From Actinomycetota bacterium (GTDB lineage: Bacteria; Desulfobacterota; Deferrimicrobia; Deferrimicrobiales; Deferrimicrobiaceae): a stretch of DNA of 7,410 nt. The stretch is taken from contig JAENIX010000035.1 in NCBI GenBank assembly GCA_016844415.1, positions 1 through 7,410 on the forward strand. The letters are read 5' to 3'. Under the pieces are notes generated by a model, which was given only the letters and a program-made list of their open reading frames with translations, had not been told where the DNA came from and did no database searches. Made by a program: the position numbers and the translations under genes. Below, in pieces: positions 1 through 7,295 of the stretch. The stretch's first letter is position 1, and each line of letters opens with the position of its first letter.

Positions 1-600
1 AAGGTGGACCTGGCGAACTCAGTCAATCACGCGCTCACCGCTTTCGGCCATTCGCCGCTGCCGCACCCGCTGATCTACTCCTACGTGGGAGACGGGGCGT
101 CGATGCTTATCAGGAGGGCGATCGGCGACGACGGAAACGGGATCCTCCCGGCCGTCCTCGAAATGTTCCTCTCCCATTACCGGGGGCACCTGCTGGACAC
201 CACCATCCCCTACCCCGGTGTGGCCGAGAGCCTGCGGGAATGGTCGGGAAAACTCGAAATGGCGGTGCTCACCAACAAGCCGATCGACATGACCCGGTCG
301 ATCCTTTCGGGCCTTGGGCTCGACCGGCATTTCGTAGACGTCCTCGGGGGAGACAGCCTGGACAGCAAGAAACCGGACCCTGAAGGACTTCTTCATATCA
401 TGAAAACGCGCAAGGCGGGCCCGGGAGAAACCATCATGGTCGGCGACTCGAGGAACGACGTCCTCGCGGGGCGGCGGGCCGGGGTCAGGAGCTGCGGGGT
501 GACGTACGGGCTCGGGGCAGGCGGCTTCGGGGAGCACCCACCCGATTTCACGATCGACCGGTTCCCCGAGCTTTTCGAGCGCATCCACCCGAAATACTGA
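1..600 (+). CDS. gph: HAD-family hydrolase, phosphoglycolate phosphatase type (5'-truncated)
   Basis: The reading frame is already open at base 1, and the product lacks the N-terminal DxDGT nucleophile motif every HAD phosphatase needs, so the gene starts upstream of the window; the GTG at 4 is probably internal. About 199 residues are visible. They contain a helical C1-cap segment (YVGDGASMLIRRAI, about residues 28-41) very like that of Gph proteins. HAD motif II follows at AVLTNK (Thr91), then the motif III lysine in KKPDP (Lys124), and motif IV VGDSRND (Asp149 and Asp153, which bind Mg2+). The family dephosphorylates 2-phosphoglycolate, a product of DNA 3'-end repair or oxygenase side reactions, in the cytoplasm. 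Related HAD subfamilies such as pyrophosphatase PpaX or beta-phosphoglucomutase are possible; the cap sequence favours Gph. The next gene starts 22 bp downstream on the same strand. Confidence 0.85.
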   Translation, partial: KVDLANSVNHALTAFGHSPLPHPLIYSYVGDGASMLIRRAIGDDGNGILPAVLEMFLSHYRGHLLDTTIPYPGVAESLREWSGKLEMAVLTNKPIDMTRSILSGLGLDRHFVDVLGGDSLDSKKPDPEGLLHIMKTRKAGPGETIMVGDSRNDVLAGRRAGVRSCGVTYGLGAGGFGEHPPDFTIDRFPELFERIHPKY

Positions 601-622
601 AGCCAGGAAGAGGAGTCCCGTC

Positions 623-1234
623 TTGAAGAAGCCCGGCCCTGTTCCTGTCCCGGCGGTGCTGCTGTTCCTCGGCATCGCCGTGGTCGTACGGCTGGCATCC
701 CGGCACGCGCCGATCTTCGCCTTCCTGTCGCCCGACCTTCTTGCCGCCGTACTGTTCCTCTACGCTCCCTTCTTTCACTATCGACGGGGAATGACGCCTT
801 CCTGGCTCAACATCAGCAACGCCGGAAGAAGCGCACGGTTGGCCCTCGCTCTGGCTGCCGGAGGAGCCCTGGCCTATTTCCTCTTCACGCGCCTTCCGCT
901 TCCGCCCACGCTGGTTCCTTACGCGGGTCCCCCTCCCCCTCTGCCCGAACTTCTGTTCCATGAGTTGCTCCTGGTGGCGCTCCCGGAGGAGGTGTTCTTC
1001 AGGGGATACCTTTACGACGCATTCGAGGAAAAGGGGTGGGAGCCGGTCGTGCCTTCCTCCGTCCTGTTCGCGGCGGGCCATCTCCTCATCTTCGCCTCGT
1101 GGTACCGCGCGCTCACCTTCTTCCCCGGCCTCCTGCTGGGGTGGAGCCGGAAGTCCGGAGGCAACATCTACGTTCCTGTTTTCCTCCACCTGCTGTTCAA
1201 CCTCCTTCCATATGCCGCCGGGGGCATGCATTAA
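623..1234 (+). CDS. CPBP-family intramembrane glutamic protease
   Basis: This is a 203-residue, very hydrophobic protein with about five or six membrane spans. It carries all three signatures of the CPBP (CAAX protease/bacteriocin-processing, Rce1-like) family: EEVFFR at residues 122-127 (motif 1, EExxxR), FAAGH at 149-153 (motif 2, FxxxH) and HLLFN at 189-193 (motif 3, HxxxN). The glutamate and histidines form the membrane-embedded active site in this family. The start is TTG, chosen because an AGGAG lies 7 bases upstream (611-615) and no better start exists. Family members cleave lipidated or C-terminally anchored proteins, and some act as myxosortase-like C-terminal processing enzymes. No candidate substrate with a C-terminal sorting signal is visible here, so the substrate is unknown. 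It is probably co-transcribed with the upstream phosphatase gene, but the two have no obvious functional link. Confidence 0.85.
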   Translation: MKKPGPVPVPAVLLFLGIAVVVRLASRHAPIFAFLSPDLLAAVLFLYAPFFHYRRGMTPSWLNISNAGRSARLALALAAGGALAYFLFTRLPLPPTLVPYAGPPPPLPELLFHELLLVALPEEVFFRGYLYDAFEEKGWEPVVPSSVLFAAGHLLIFASWYRALTFFPGLLLGWSRKSGGNIYVPVFLHLLFNLLPYAAGGMH

Positions 1235-1327
1235 CCGGGAAACCAGTGCCGGGTACGGTTGCAGAACGAACAGACGGACAGCATGACGGGGACTTCCACC
1301 CGCTTTTGATGGCTCGATGACCTTCTC

Positions 1328-2380
<1,053 letters not shown>

Positions 2381-2417
2381 TATTCCATGCCTCCTCCATT
2401 GATCTCTTCCATCTCGT

Positions 2418-2465
2418 TTACCCGCAGCAGCCTCCGCTTTTCTCGTAGATTTCCAGCTTTCTCAC
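2418..2465 (-). CDS. putative 15-residue vicinal-cysteine peptide ahead of acr3
   Basis: This mini-ORF would encode [15 protein letters not shown] and stop at TAA. The GTG start is preceded by AAGGAGG at 2478-2472 with an ideal 6-base spacer, a much stronger ribosome site than that of acr3 itself. It lies between the predicted leftward ars promoter and acr3, 37 bases before the acr3 ATG, so it would be translated from the same mRNA. The start of the peptide resembles the beginning of ArsD arsenic metallochaperones, which open with a short beta strand followed by a Cys-Cys pair, but it stops immediately after the pair. The sequence after TAA shows no ArsD continuation in any frame I read. It could be an arsenite-binding micropeptide, a leader peptide coupling translation to acr3, or an ArsD relic. 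Function is unknown and translation is inferred. Confidence 0.5.
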   Translation of the reverse strand: MRKLEIYEKSGGCCG

Positions 2466-2514
2466 CTCGTTCCTCCTTGTTCCACGTCTATCGAAACGGG
2501 TAGGATAGGGACGA

Positions 2515-2544
2515 TGGATATTATTCCCCCCGACGCGGTATGAT
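2515..2544 (+). promoter_or_regulatory. predicted promoter for arsR
   Basis: TGGATA (2515-2520, 4 of 6 matches to the -35) is followed by an 18-base spacer and TATGAT (2539-2544, 5 of 6 matches to the -10). The start would be near 2551, giving a leader of about 29 bases, and arsR has GGAGG at 2568-2572 seven bases before its ATG. It shares bases with the acr3 promoter in mirror arrangement. The -35 is weak. Confidence 0.5.
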
Positions 2545-2549
2545 GTCAA
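2518..2549 (-). promoter_or_regulatory. predicted sigma70-type promoter for the acr3 transcript
   Basis: Read on the minus strand, a perfect TTGACA (-35) lies at 2549-2544, followed 18 bases later by AATAAT (-10, 5 of 6 matches) at 2525-2520. Transcription would begin near 2513, giving a leader of about 48 bases before the mini-ORF. The -35 overlaps the -10 of the opposing arsR promoter. This is a motif match only, but the placement and the quality of the hexamers are good. Confidence 0.65.
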
Positions 2550-2560
2550 TTCGTCAATTG
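2547..2560. promoter_or_regulatory. candidate ArsR operator dyad
   Basis: CAATT-CGTC-AATTG is a perfect 5+5 inverted repeat with a 4-base centre. It overlaps the acr3 -35 and the expected arsR transcription start. ArsR/SmtB repressors bind AT-rich dyads at such positions and leave when arsenite binds, so one site here could control both directions. The extent of the true operator is uncertain; a near-repeat GATATG at 2563-2568 and 2572-2577 may also belong to it. Confidence 0.45.
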
Positions 2561-2579
2561 GCGATATGGAGGATATGAC

Positions 2580-3029
2580 ATGAGTCTGCGCGCGTACGAG
2601 GACGCAATGAAGGCCGTCGCCGACCCGACCCGGGTCCGTATCCTCAAGATCCTGGAAGGGGGAGAGTTGTGCGTCTGCCAGGTCATCGCGGTCATCGCCC
2701 TGGGCCAATCCACGATCTCGAAGCACCTCTTTCTCCTTCGCGCCGCCGGACTGATCAAGGACCGACGGGACAGGAAGTGGATCCACTACTCCCTCGACGG
2801 AAAAAGCGGAAACCCTTACGCCGGCACGGTGCTCCGGAACATACGGAAATGGCTGAACGACGACCCGGTCATTATCGAAGACCGTAAAAGGGCGGGCCTG
2901 GCGAGGGATATCGGGCCGGTGGCGATCTGCGAGCGGGGCATGGGTCTTCCCGGCCGCAAGATCCTCCGGCGGCGTATCCATGGCTCGAGCAGGCAGCCGG
3001 GGGTTGCCCGTGGAAGAAAGAGAACGTAA
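2580..3029 (+). CDS. arsR: ArsR-family arsenite-responsive repressor
   Basis: This 149-residue winged-helix protein has the typical ArsR opening (AYEDAMKAVADPTRVRILKIL). The metalloid site ELCVCQ follows at residues 29-34, with Cys31 and Cys33 in the alpha-3 helix as in classical As(III)-sensing ArsR. The recognition helix is QSTISKHLFLLRAAGLI at about 43-59, and the wing is DRRDRKWIHYSL at about 61-72. A third cysteine, Cys117, is available to complete three-thiol arsenite binding in the dimer. The last ~28 residues form an Arg/Lys-rich tail beyond the usual end of the fold, so the protein is somewhat longer than a typical ~110-120-residue ArsR. The ATG has GGAGG 7 bases upstream. It is divergent from acr3, which it should repress together with itself. 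moeA begins 75 bp downstream on the same strand and could receive read-through. Confidence 0.95.
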   Translation: MSLRAYEDAMKAVADPTRVRILKILEGGELCVCQVIAVIALGQSTISKHLFLLRAAGLIKDRRDRKWIHYSLDGKSGNPYAGTVLRNIRKWLNDDPVIIEDRKRAGLARDIGPVAICERGMGLPGRKILRRRIHGSSRQPGVARGRKRT

Positions 3030-3104
3030 ACCCTCGCAACCCTTCTTTCCCGTACAATATTTACTGCTATTTCCGCAGAAGCAGATACGGAGGTCCGGGA
3101 TACC

Positions 3105-4331
3105 GTGGCGATCACCTACGAAGAAGCGCTTGCATCCGTACTGCCGATAGTGCGCACCCAGGAAGTCCATCGCGTCACCCTTGCGGACGCGGCGGGAGAG
3201 ATCCTCGCCATGGATGTGACCGCCGACAGGAACATCCCCCCCTTCCCCCGCGCGGCGATGGACGGATACGCGGTCGTCTGGACGGGGAGAGAGACCGAAA
3301 GCGCTTACAGGGTCATCGGGACCGTCAACCCGGGAAGCACGTGGCACGGCGATGCGGCGGACTCGGACTGCATCGGGATAATGACCGGGGCAATGGTTCC
3401 GCCACCCTTCGACGCCGTCATACAGGTCGAGCTTTCCGAAGCCGATCCGGGAGGCGGCGTCAGGTTCACCGGTCCCGTCAAGCGCAGGGCAAACATCGCC
3501 GAGGAGGGGGAAGACGTCCGGAAAGGCTCTCTCCTCATCGGCGGGGGGACGCTCCTTTCGCCACATCACGTCGCGACCCTTTCGTCGGTCGGGCAGTGGG
3601 AGGTTCCCGTTTACAAGCGCCCCTCCGTGGCGGTTCTCGCCACCGGCAGCGAGCTCCTCGAACCCTGGGAAAGCGCCCAAGGCCCCATGATCCGCAACAG
3701 CAATTCCCATTTTCTCCTCGCCGCGCTGAAGGGACTGGGGTTTACGGAAGTCCGGTACCTGGGGATCGTACCGGACGACAGGGAACAGATCGTGTCGAAG
3801 ATCCGCGAGGGGCTCGACTGCGACTTTCTTCTTCTTTCGGGAGGAGTTTCCGTCGGAGATGTGGACATCGTTCCGGACTGCCTGAGCGCGTGCGGCGTCC
3901 GGAAGATCCTTCACAAAGTCGCCGTCAAGCCGGGCAAGCCCATCTTCGCCGGAGAATCTCCTGGAGGAGGGATTGTGATCGGTCTGCCCGGAAACCCGGT
4001 CGCGGTGATGGTCCATTTCCACATGTTCATCCGGCCGCTGCTCCTGAAAGCGTCCGGAACGGCGGAATACCTTCCGAAGCCGATCCACCTGCCCCTGGCC
4101 AGTTCCGCGACGAACAAGAGCGGAGGGAAGAAGTTCACCATTGCACGGCTCGAAACGCACGGGGGGGTAACGCGGGTCGCCGAGATCCCTTCCCACGGAT
4201 CCGGCGATTTCGTATCTGCCGGCCGCGCCGACGGGGTGTTCGAGATCCCGCTCGGCACGGTGGAGCTGCCCGCCGGCCATCTGGTGCGTTTCTATCCCAT
4301 CTGGGGGAATTTCCTCTCGAAGGAAGGGTAA
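3105..4331 (+). CDS. moeA: molybdopterin molybdenumtransferase MoeA
   Basis: This 408-residue protein has the full MoeA layout: the N-terminal domain, the MoaB/Mog-like catalytic domain and the C-terminal beta domain. MoeA inserts molybdate into adenylylated molybdopterin to make active molybdenum cofactor. Visible motifs are PRAAMDGYAV (48-57, with the catalytic-region Asp53), TGAMVP (94-99), NIAEEGED (130-137), ATGSEL (179-184), IRNSNSH (196-202), LSGGVSVGDVD (244-254), VKPGKP (274-279) and GLPGNPV (293-299). Length is normal. The start is GTG with GGAGGT at 3089-3094, ten bases upstream; the N-terminus aligns well with family starts. It follows arsR in the same direction and converges with the MOT1-like transporter gene, whose stop is about 32 bp away. 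A TACAAT at 3053-3058 could be a -10 for an own promoter, but no -35 accompanies it. Confidence 0.96.
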   Translation: MAITYEEALASVLPIVRTQEVHRVTLADAAGEILAMDVTADRNIPPFPRAAMDGYAVVWTGRETESAYRVIGTVNPGSTWHGDAADSDCIGIMTGAMVPPPFDAVIQVELSEADPGGGVRFTGPVKRRANIAEEGEDVRKGSLLIGGGTLLSPHHVATLSSVGQWEVPVYKRPSVAVLATGSELLEPWESAQGPMIRNSNSHFLLAALKGLGFTEVRYLGIVPDDREQIVSKIREGLDCDFLLLSGGVSVGDVDIVPDCLSACGVRKILHKVAVKPGKPIFAGESPGGGIVIGLPGNPVAVMVHFHMFIRPLLLKASGTAEYLPKPIHLPLASSATNKSGGKKFTIARLETHGGVTRVAEIPSHGSGDFVSAGRADGVFEIPLGTVELPAGHLVRFYPIWGNFLSKEG

Positions 4332-4363
4332 GGCGGGCGACGGCGGCGGGACGGCTTACGGTT

Positions 4364-5581
4364 CTACGATGATTTTTCCCAGGCGGCCTTGCGCCAGACG
4401 TCTTTCCGGGTAAGCTTCCCGACAATTTCATTCATGGCTATCCCGATTATGAATGCCACGGCCAGGTTGCCCGTGGCCAGGGTCATCAGCCCGATGCTTG
4501 CGGCGACCACCAGCTCGCGGGAGTCCTCCAGAACATCCGCGATCAGCCGCGCATGTTCGAACCCGACGTAGATCAGCATAACTCCGAGGATGGACAAGGG
4601 CATCAGCCCGAATAGTTCCGGGATCGATCTCCCGAAAAGCAGGGCAAGTGCGACGAACAGCCCGCCGATGAAGAGGTTGGCCCCCCCGCCCCTCGCTCCG
4701 AAACGGTAATGCGCCGTCAATCCTCCCGATCCATGGCACACCGGCATCCCGCCGATAAGTCCCGCGAACAGATTGGCGGCTCCCAAGGAAGCTGCCAGGC
4801 TGCGGATCGTCACGCGCCGCGCGCCTTCCCCGAAGTACTGGCGCGATGTCTCCGCCGTGGCGGCCAAGGAATTGGCGAAAGTCAGGGGGATCTGCGGAAG
4901 AAGGAGAACGACGAGGACCGTGTATAGATCCGCATTGAAAGGAATGCTCCATTCCGGGCGGATCCAGCCCATGGCCAGGGAAGACAGCCCCCCGGACGGC
5001 CTCTCCAGCAACCCCAGGAGCAGCCCGAAGAACGTGATCACGATGGCGGCGGGGTACCTGCGGCTTTTCCGGGAAAGGAGGATGATGCCAGCGCAGACCA
5101 CCGCGATGGCTACCCCGTAAAGGACCGTCGACTCCGCCATGCCGGTGACGGCATTGCCGTTCTGTCCGAAAACCATCTTCCATCCGCTCTTGACCAGGAG
5201 GATCCCCAACCCTAGCTGGATCCCCCGCACGATGGGGCGGGTGAATACCCTGCCGAAGAACCTCTTCAGGTCTAACAGCGACAGGAGAACGAAGATGACG
5301 CCCATCGTGAAAGCCGCCGCGGAGATCTCATCCGGGCCGACGGCCATGGCGATGGCGATGGCCGACGTCGCCTTGAGCGGCTGGACCGGCATCGGCAGGC
5401 CGTAATAGAGGCCCGCCGCGATATACACGACGCCCGCCGACAGAAACAGCGAGGTAGCATTCACTCCGTTGACGACGATCAGTCCGATGGCCAGCGGAAG
5501 GAATGTAGCAAGGTCTCCAAGAGAGCCGGAAATCTCCATCAGATTGATTTTGAATCTGCCCTTGGGGATCTGCACCTTCAA
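4364..5581 (-). CDS. MOT1-type molybdate/sulfate permease homologue
   Basis: This 405-residue polytopic membrane protein (about ten or more spans) belongs to the MOT1 group related to SulP sulfate carriers but lacking the STAS domain. Signatures are SGSLGDLATFLPL (18-30), PMPVQPLKA (63-71), QIPLTFANSLAAT (230-242) and GGMPVCHGSGGLTAHYRFGAR (277-297), corresponding to the conserved blocks of plant and algal MOT1 high-affinity molybdate transporters. Family knowledge plus its position behind moaA makes molybdate the likely substrate; sulfate or another oxyanion cannot be excluded. The TTG start at 5581 overlaps the moaA stop (TTGA), implying translational coupling. An alternative GTG two codons later (5575) is equally plausible, and both have only a weak G-rich ribosome site. 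The 3' end abuts convergent moeA with no clear terminator. Confidence 0.88.
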   Translation of the reverse strand: MKVQIPKGRFKINLMEISGSLGDLATFLPLAIGLIVVNGVNATSLFLSAGVVYIAAGLYYGLPMPVQPLKATSAIAIAMAVGPDEISAAAFTMGVIFVLLSLLDLKRFFGRVFTRPIVRGIQLGLGILLVKSGWKMVFGQNGNAVTGMAESTVLYGVAIAVVCAGIILLSRKSRRYPAAIVITFFGLLLGLLERPSGGLSSLAMGWIRPEWSIPFNADLYTVLVVLLLPQIPLTFANSLAATAETSRQYFGEGARRVTIRSLAASLGAANLFAGLIGGMPVCHGSGGLTAHYRFGARGGGANLFIGGLFVALALLFGRSIPELFGLMPLSILGVMLIYVGFEHARLIADVLEDSRELVVAASIGLMTLATGNLAVAFIIGIAMNEIVGKLTRKDVWRKAAWEKSS

Positions 5582-6567
5582 CCCCCGACCGCAGACATGG
5601 CGAAAGGCTTCCCGCCGAACCCCTCGGGAGAGAGCAGGTGGCGGTCGGGCTTCCCCTGTACAACGTCCTGCAGCGCCTTCCTCAGCCCCTCCGCGTTACC
5701 TCGCCGCAGGAACGGTTTCAAGTCGATGTCCTGCAATGAGAACAGACACCCCTTCGCGACGCCGCCCGATGTAACCCGGATCCGGTTGCAGTCGCCGCAG
5801 AAGTGGCACGAAACCGGGGTGATGATCCCGACAGCTCCGGCGGACCCATCGATCCGGAAGTAGCGTGCCGGTCCCCCCAGTTCCTCTTTTCCCATGGGAA
5901 GCAGGCGATATCGCCTCGATAGCCGGTCCAGGATCTCTTCGCCCGGGACGGTGATCCCGTGGGTGCGGTCCGCGGCCGCGGCCGGCATGTATTCGATGAA
6001 ACGGACCCGGAGCGGACGGTCGAGGGTCAAGGCGGCGAATTCCTCGATCTCGTCATCGTTGATCCCCTGCATCACCACCGCGTTGATCTTGATATAGGGA
6101 AAGCCGCACTCCTGCGCTCTTGTGATGCCTTCTACGACGCGCCGCAGGTCGCCCCCCCCGGTGATCCGGGCGAACCGGTCCGGCCGCAACGTATCGAGGC
6201 TTACGTTGAGGCTTTCGACGCCGGCCCTCCGCAACGCCTCCGCCGATTCCTTCAGATGGAGGCCGTTCGTGGTGAGGACAAGCTTTTTCAGGCCGGGGAT
6301 AGCCGCAAGCCGGGAGAGCAGCCCCACGACCCCTTTCCGCACAAGCGGCTCTCCGCCCGTGACCCGGATCTTCTCTATCCCGAGGCCGACCGCGGTGCGG
6401 GCCAGGAGAAGCAGGTCATCGTCGGAAAGAATCTCGCCTGCCGTCGGCGCCTCATCCCCGCCTGCCGGCCTGCAGTAGCTGCAGCGCAGGTTGCAACGGC
6501 CCGTGACCGAGAGCCGCAGGTAGTTGACCTTTCTCCCAAAGGGGTCGAGAAGGCTCATCCCCGCCAT
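5578..6567 (-). CDS. moaA: GTP 3',8-cyclase MoaA (radical SAM)
   Basis: This enzyme converts GTP to 3',8-cyclo-GTP, the first step of molybdopterin synthesis. It is about 329 residues and full length. With the first Met of the chosen start as residue 1, the radical-SAM cluster is CNLRCSYC (Cys25, Cys29, Cys32), the SAM-binding GGEP follows at about 71-74, and the C-terminal cluster is CGDC plus a Cys 14 residues later (Cys257, Cys260, Cys274), which holds the substrate-binding second 4Fe-4S cluster. The chain ends in the conserved Gly-Gly tail (SAVGG) required for catalysis in this family. The start is ambiguous: a TTG at 6570, the ATG chosen here at 6567 (overlapping the upstream stop as TGATG, with GGAGG at 6576-6572), or ATG at 6558. 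The last gives MSLLDPFGRKVNYLRL, the usual MoaA N-terminus. It sits between the chaperone and transporter genes in one overlapping operon. Confidence 0.97.
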   Translation of the reverse strand: MAGMSLLDPFGRKVNYLRLSVTGRCNLRCSYCRPAGGDEAPTAGEILSDDDLLLLARTAVGLGIEKIRVTGGEPLVRKGVVGLLSRLAAIPGLKKLVLTTNGLHLKESAEALRRAGVESLNVSLDTLRPDRFARITGGGDLRRVVEGITRAQECGFPYIKINAVVMQGINDDEIEEFAALTLDRPLRVRFIEYMPAAAADRTHGITVPGEEILDRLSRRYRLLPMGKEELGGPARYFRIDGSAGAVGIITPVSCHFCGDCNRIRVTSGGVAKGCLFSLQDIDLKPFLRRGNAEGLRKALQDVVQGKPDRHLLSPEGFGGKPFAMSAVGG

Positions 6568-7229
6568 CAAGCCTCCGCGCCTATCTTCCCGGGGAGAGTC
6601 CGCGGGACGGGCGTTTTCATGATAAAAGTCGACAGACTCTTCGCAAGCAACCTGTAGAATTCGTGTTCGGAACCCGTTCTGATCATTTCAACGAAAGGCT
6701 CCATCCAGGGGTGCAGGTATTTTTCATGGAATTCATGCTGCATTTCAAGATATTTGAAAGCGTCGTTTCTGTCCCCCTGCCTGAGGGCATGAACCTCCTT
6801 GGCAACGAGGAAATACATGAATTCGAGCTCCGCGGCGATATGGTCGGGAGCATCCTTGAAATCGCCGCTCAAGGCCAGACCGGCCCTTTGGTACATCTTC
6901 AGCACCTCCATCGTCGTGTCGCCCATCAATCTGTTCTGCGATTCCAGATAGAGGGAGCCGTACGGCGGCGCCCGCAATGCAAAGGGGCCCACAAACAGTT
7001 TTGCATGGGCAACGGCAAGTTCTTCCTCCGACGCCTGCGAGAGCGCTCTGGCCATGCCCTCACAACAAGCCGCGGCTTCGGGGCAAACTTCCTCAAGAAG
7101 CCCATGTAGGTTTTCCAGGACTCCTTCCTCGATGAGCACCTTCATTTCGGGAGGATAAAAGCACGCCGCGAGAAGCCTGAAGCAATCCCCCCTTTGTCGC
7201 TCAACGTCTATGAAATCCTTGGCGGCCAT
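6567..7229 (-). CDS. TorD/DmsD-family molybdoenzyme maturation chaperone
   Basis: This 220-residue, all-helical, Cys-containing cytoplasmic protein belongs to the TorD family. These chaperones bind the apo form (often the Tat signal) of DMSO-reductase-superfamily enzymes and promote cofactor insertion. Visible family blocks are the N-terminal RGDCFRLLAACFYPP (13-27), HAKLFVGPFALRAPPYGSLYLE (75-96), the signature DAPDHIAAELEFMYFL (126-141) and LHPWMEPFVEMI (172-183). The frame is open to an upstream ATG at 7283, but those 18 extra residues do not look like the family and would cover the hairpins at 7254-7295. The ATG at 7229 has AGGA six bases upstream and matches the usual start. Its TGA overlaps the moaA start. 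The client enzyme is not in the window; ArrD, DmsD, NarJ-like or Fdh chaperone roles cannot be told apart. Confidence 0.9.
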   Translation of the reverse strand: MAAKDFIDVERQRGDCFRLLAACFYPPEMKVLIEEGVLENLHGLLEEVCPEAAACCEGMARALSQASEEELAVAHAKLFVGPFALRAPPYGSLYLESQNRLMGDTTMEVLKMYQRAGLALSGDFKDAPDHIAAELEFMYFLVAKEVHALRQGDRNDAFKYLEMQHEFHEKYLHPWMEPFVEMIRTGSEHEFYRLLAKSLSTFIMKTPVPRTLPGKIGAEA

Positions 7230-7253
7230 GATGCGTCCTGTTTGCCCCCTCAT

Positions 7254-7295
7254 AACGCTTGAATGGGTTCGAGACCCATCCATGCGTTCCGCATG
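7254..7295. repeat. two adjacent hairpins upstream of the torD-type gene
   Basis: On the plus strand ATGGGT-TCGAG-ACCCAT (7263-7279) is a perfect 6-bp stem. It is enclosed by AACGC (7254-7258) pairing with GCGTT (7284-7288). Immediately beside it CATGCG-TTC-CGCATG (7281-7295) is another perfect 6-bp stem. The outer pairing of the first uses bases of the second, so the two forms exclude each other. No U-run follows on either strand, so neither is a typical terminator. On the minus strand this would lie in the 5' leader of the chaperone-moaA-transporter operon. Confidence 0.55.

Noticed and set aside
1274..1311. Possible terminator between the protease gene and acr3 (CGGG...CCCG followed by CTTTT)
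   Set aside because: The stem is only four base pairs with an 8-base loop, and the T-run is short; not enough to call a terminator.
3053..3058. TACAAT as a -10 box for a separate moeA promoter
   Set aside because: No -35-like hexamer at 16-18 bases upstream and no extended -10 TG; a single hexamer match is not convincing.
2418..4280. A 620-codon open frame on the minus strand across arsR and moeA
   Set aside because: It is antisense to two clear genes, the product has low-complexity Arg/Asp/Gly-rich composition with no recognisable fold, and it arises from high GC third positions. Only its last 15 codons, outside the genes, have their own ribosome site and were kept.
7230..7283. Extension of the chaperone to the upstream ATG at 7283
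   Set aside because: There is no ribosome site, the added residues do not resemble the family N-terminus, and the segment is occupied by hairpin structure; the ATG at 7229 fits better.
7200..7290. A complete tRNA gene ending in the T-arm-like hairpin
   Set aside because: The 60-70 bases upstream give no acceptor, D or anticodon arms that pair with the bases after the T-arm, and they contain the start of the chaperone gene; at most a relic or chance match.
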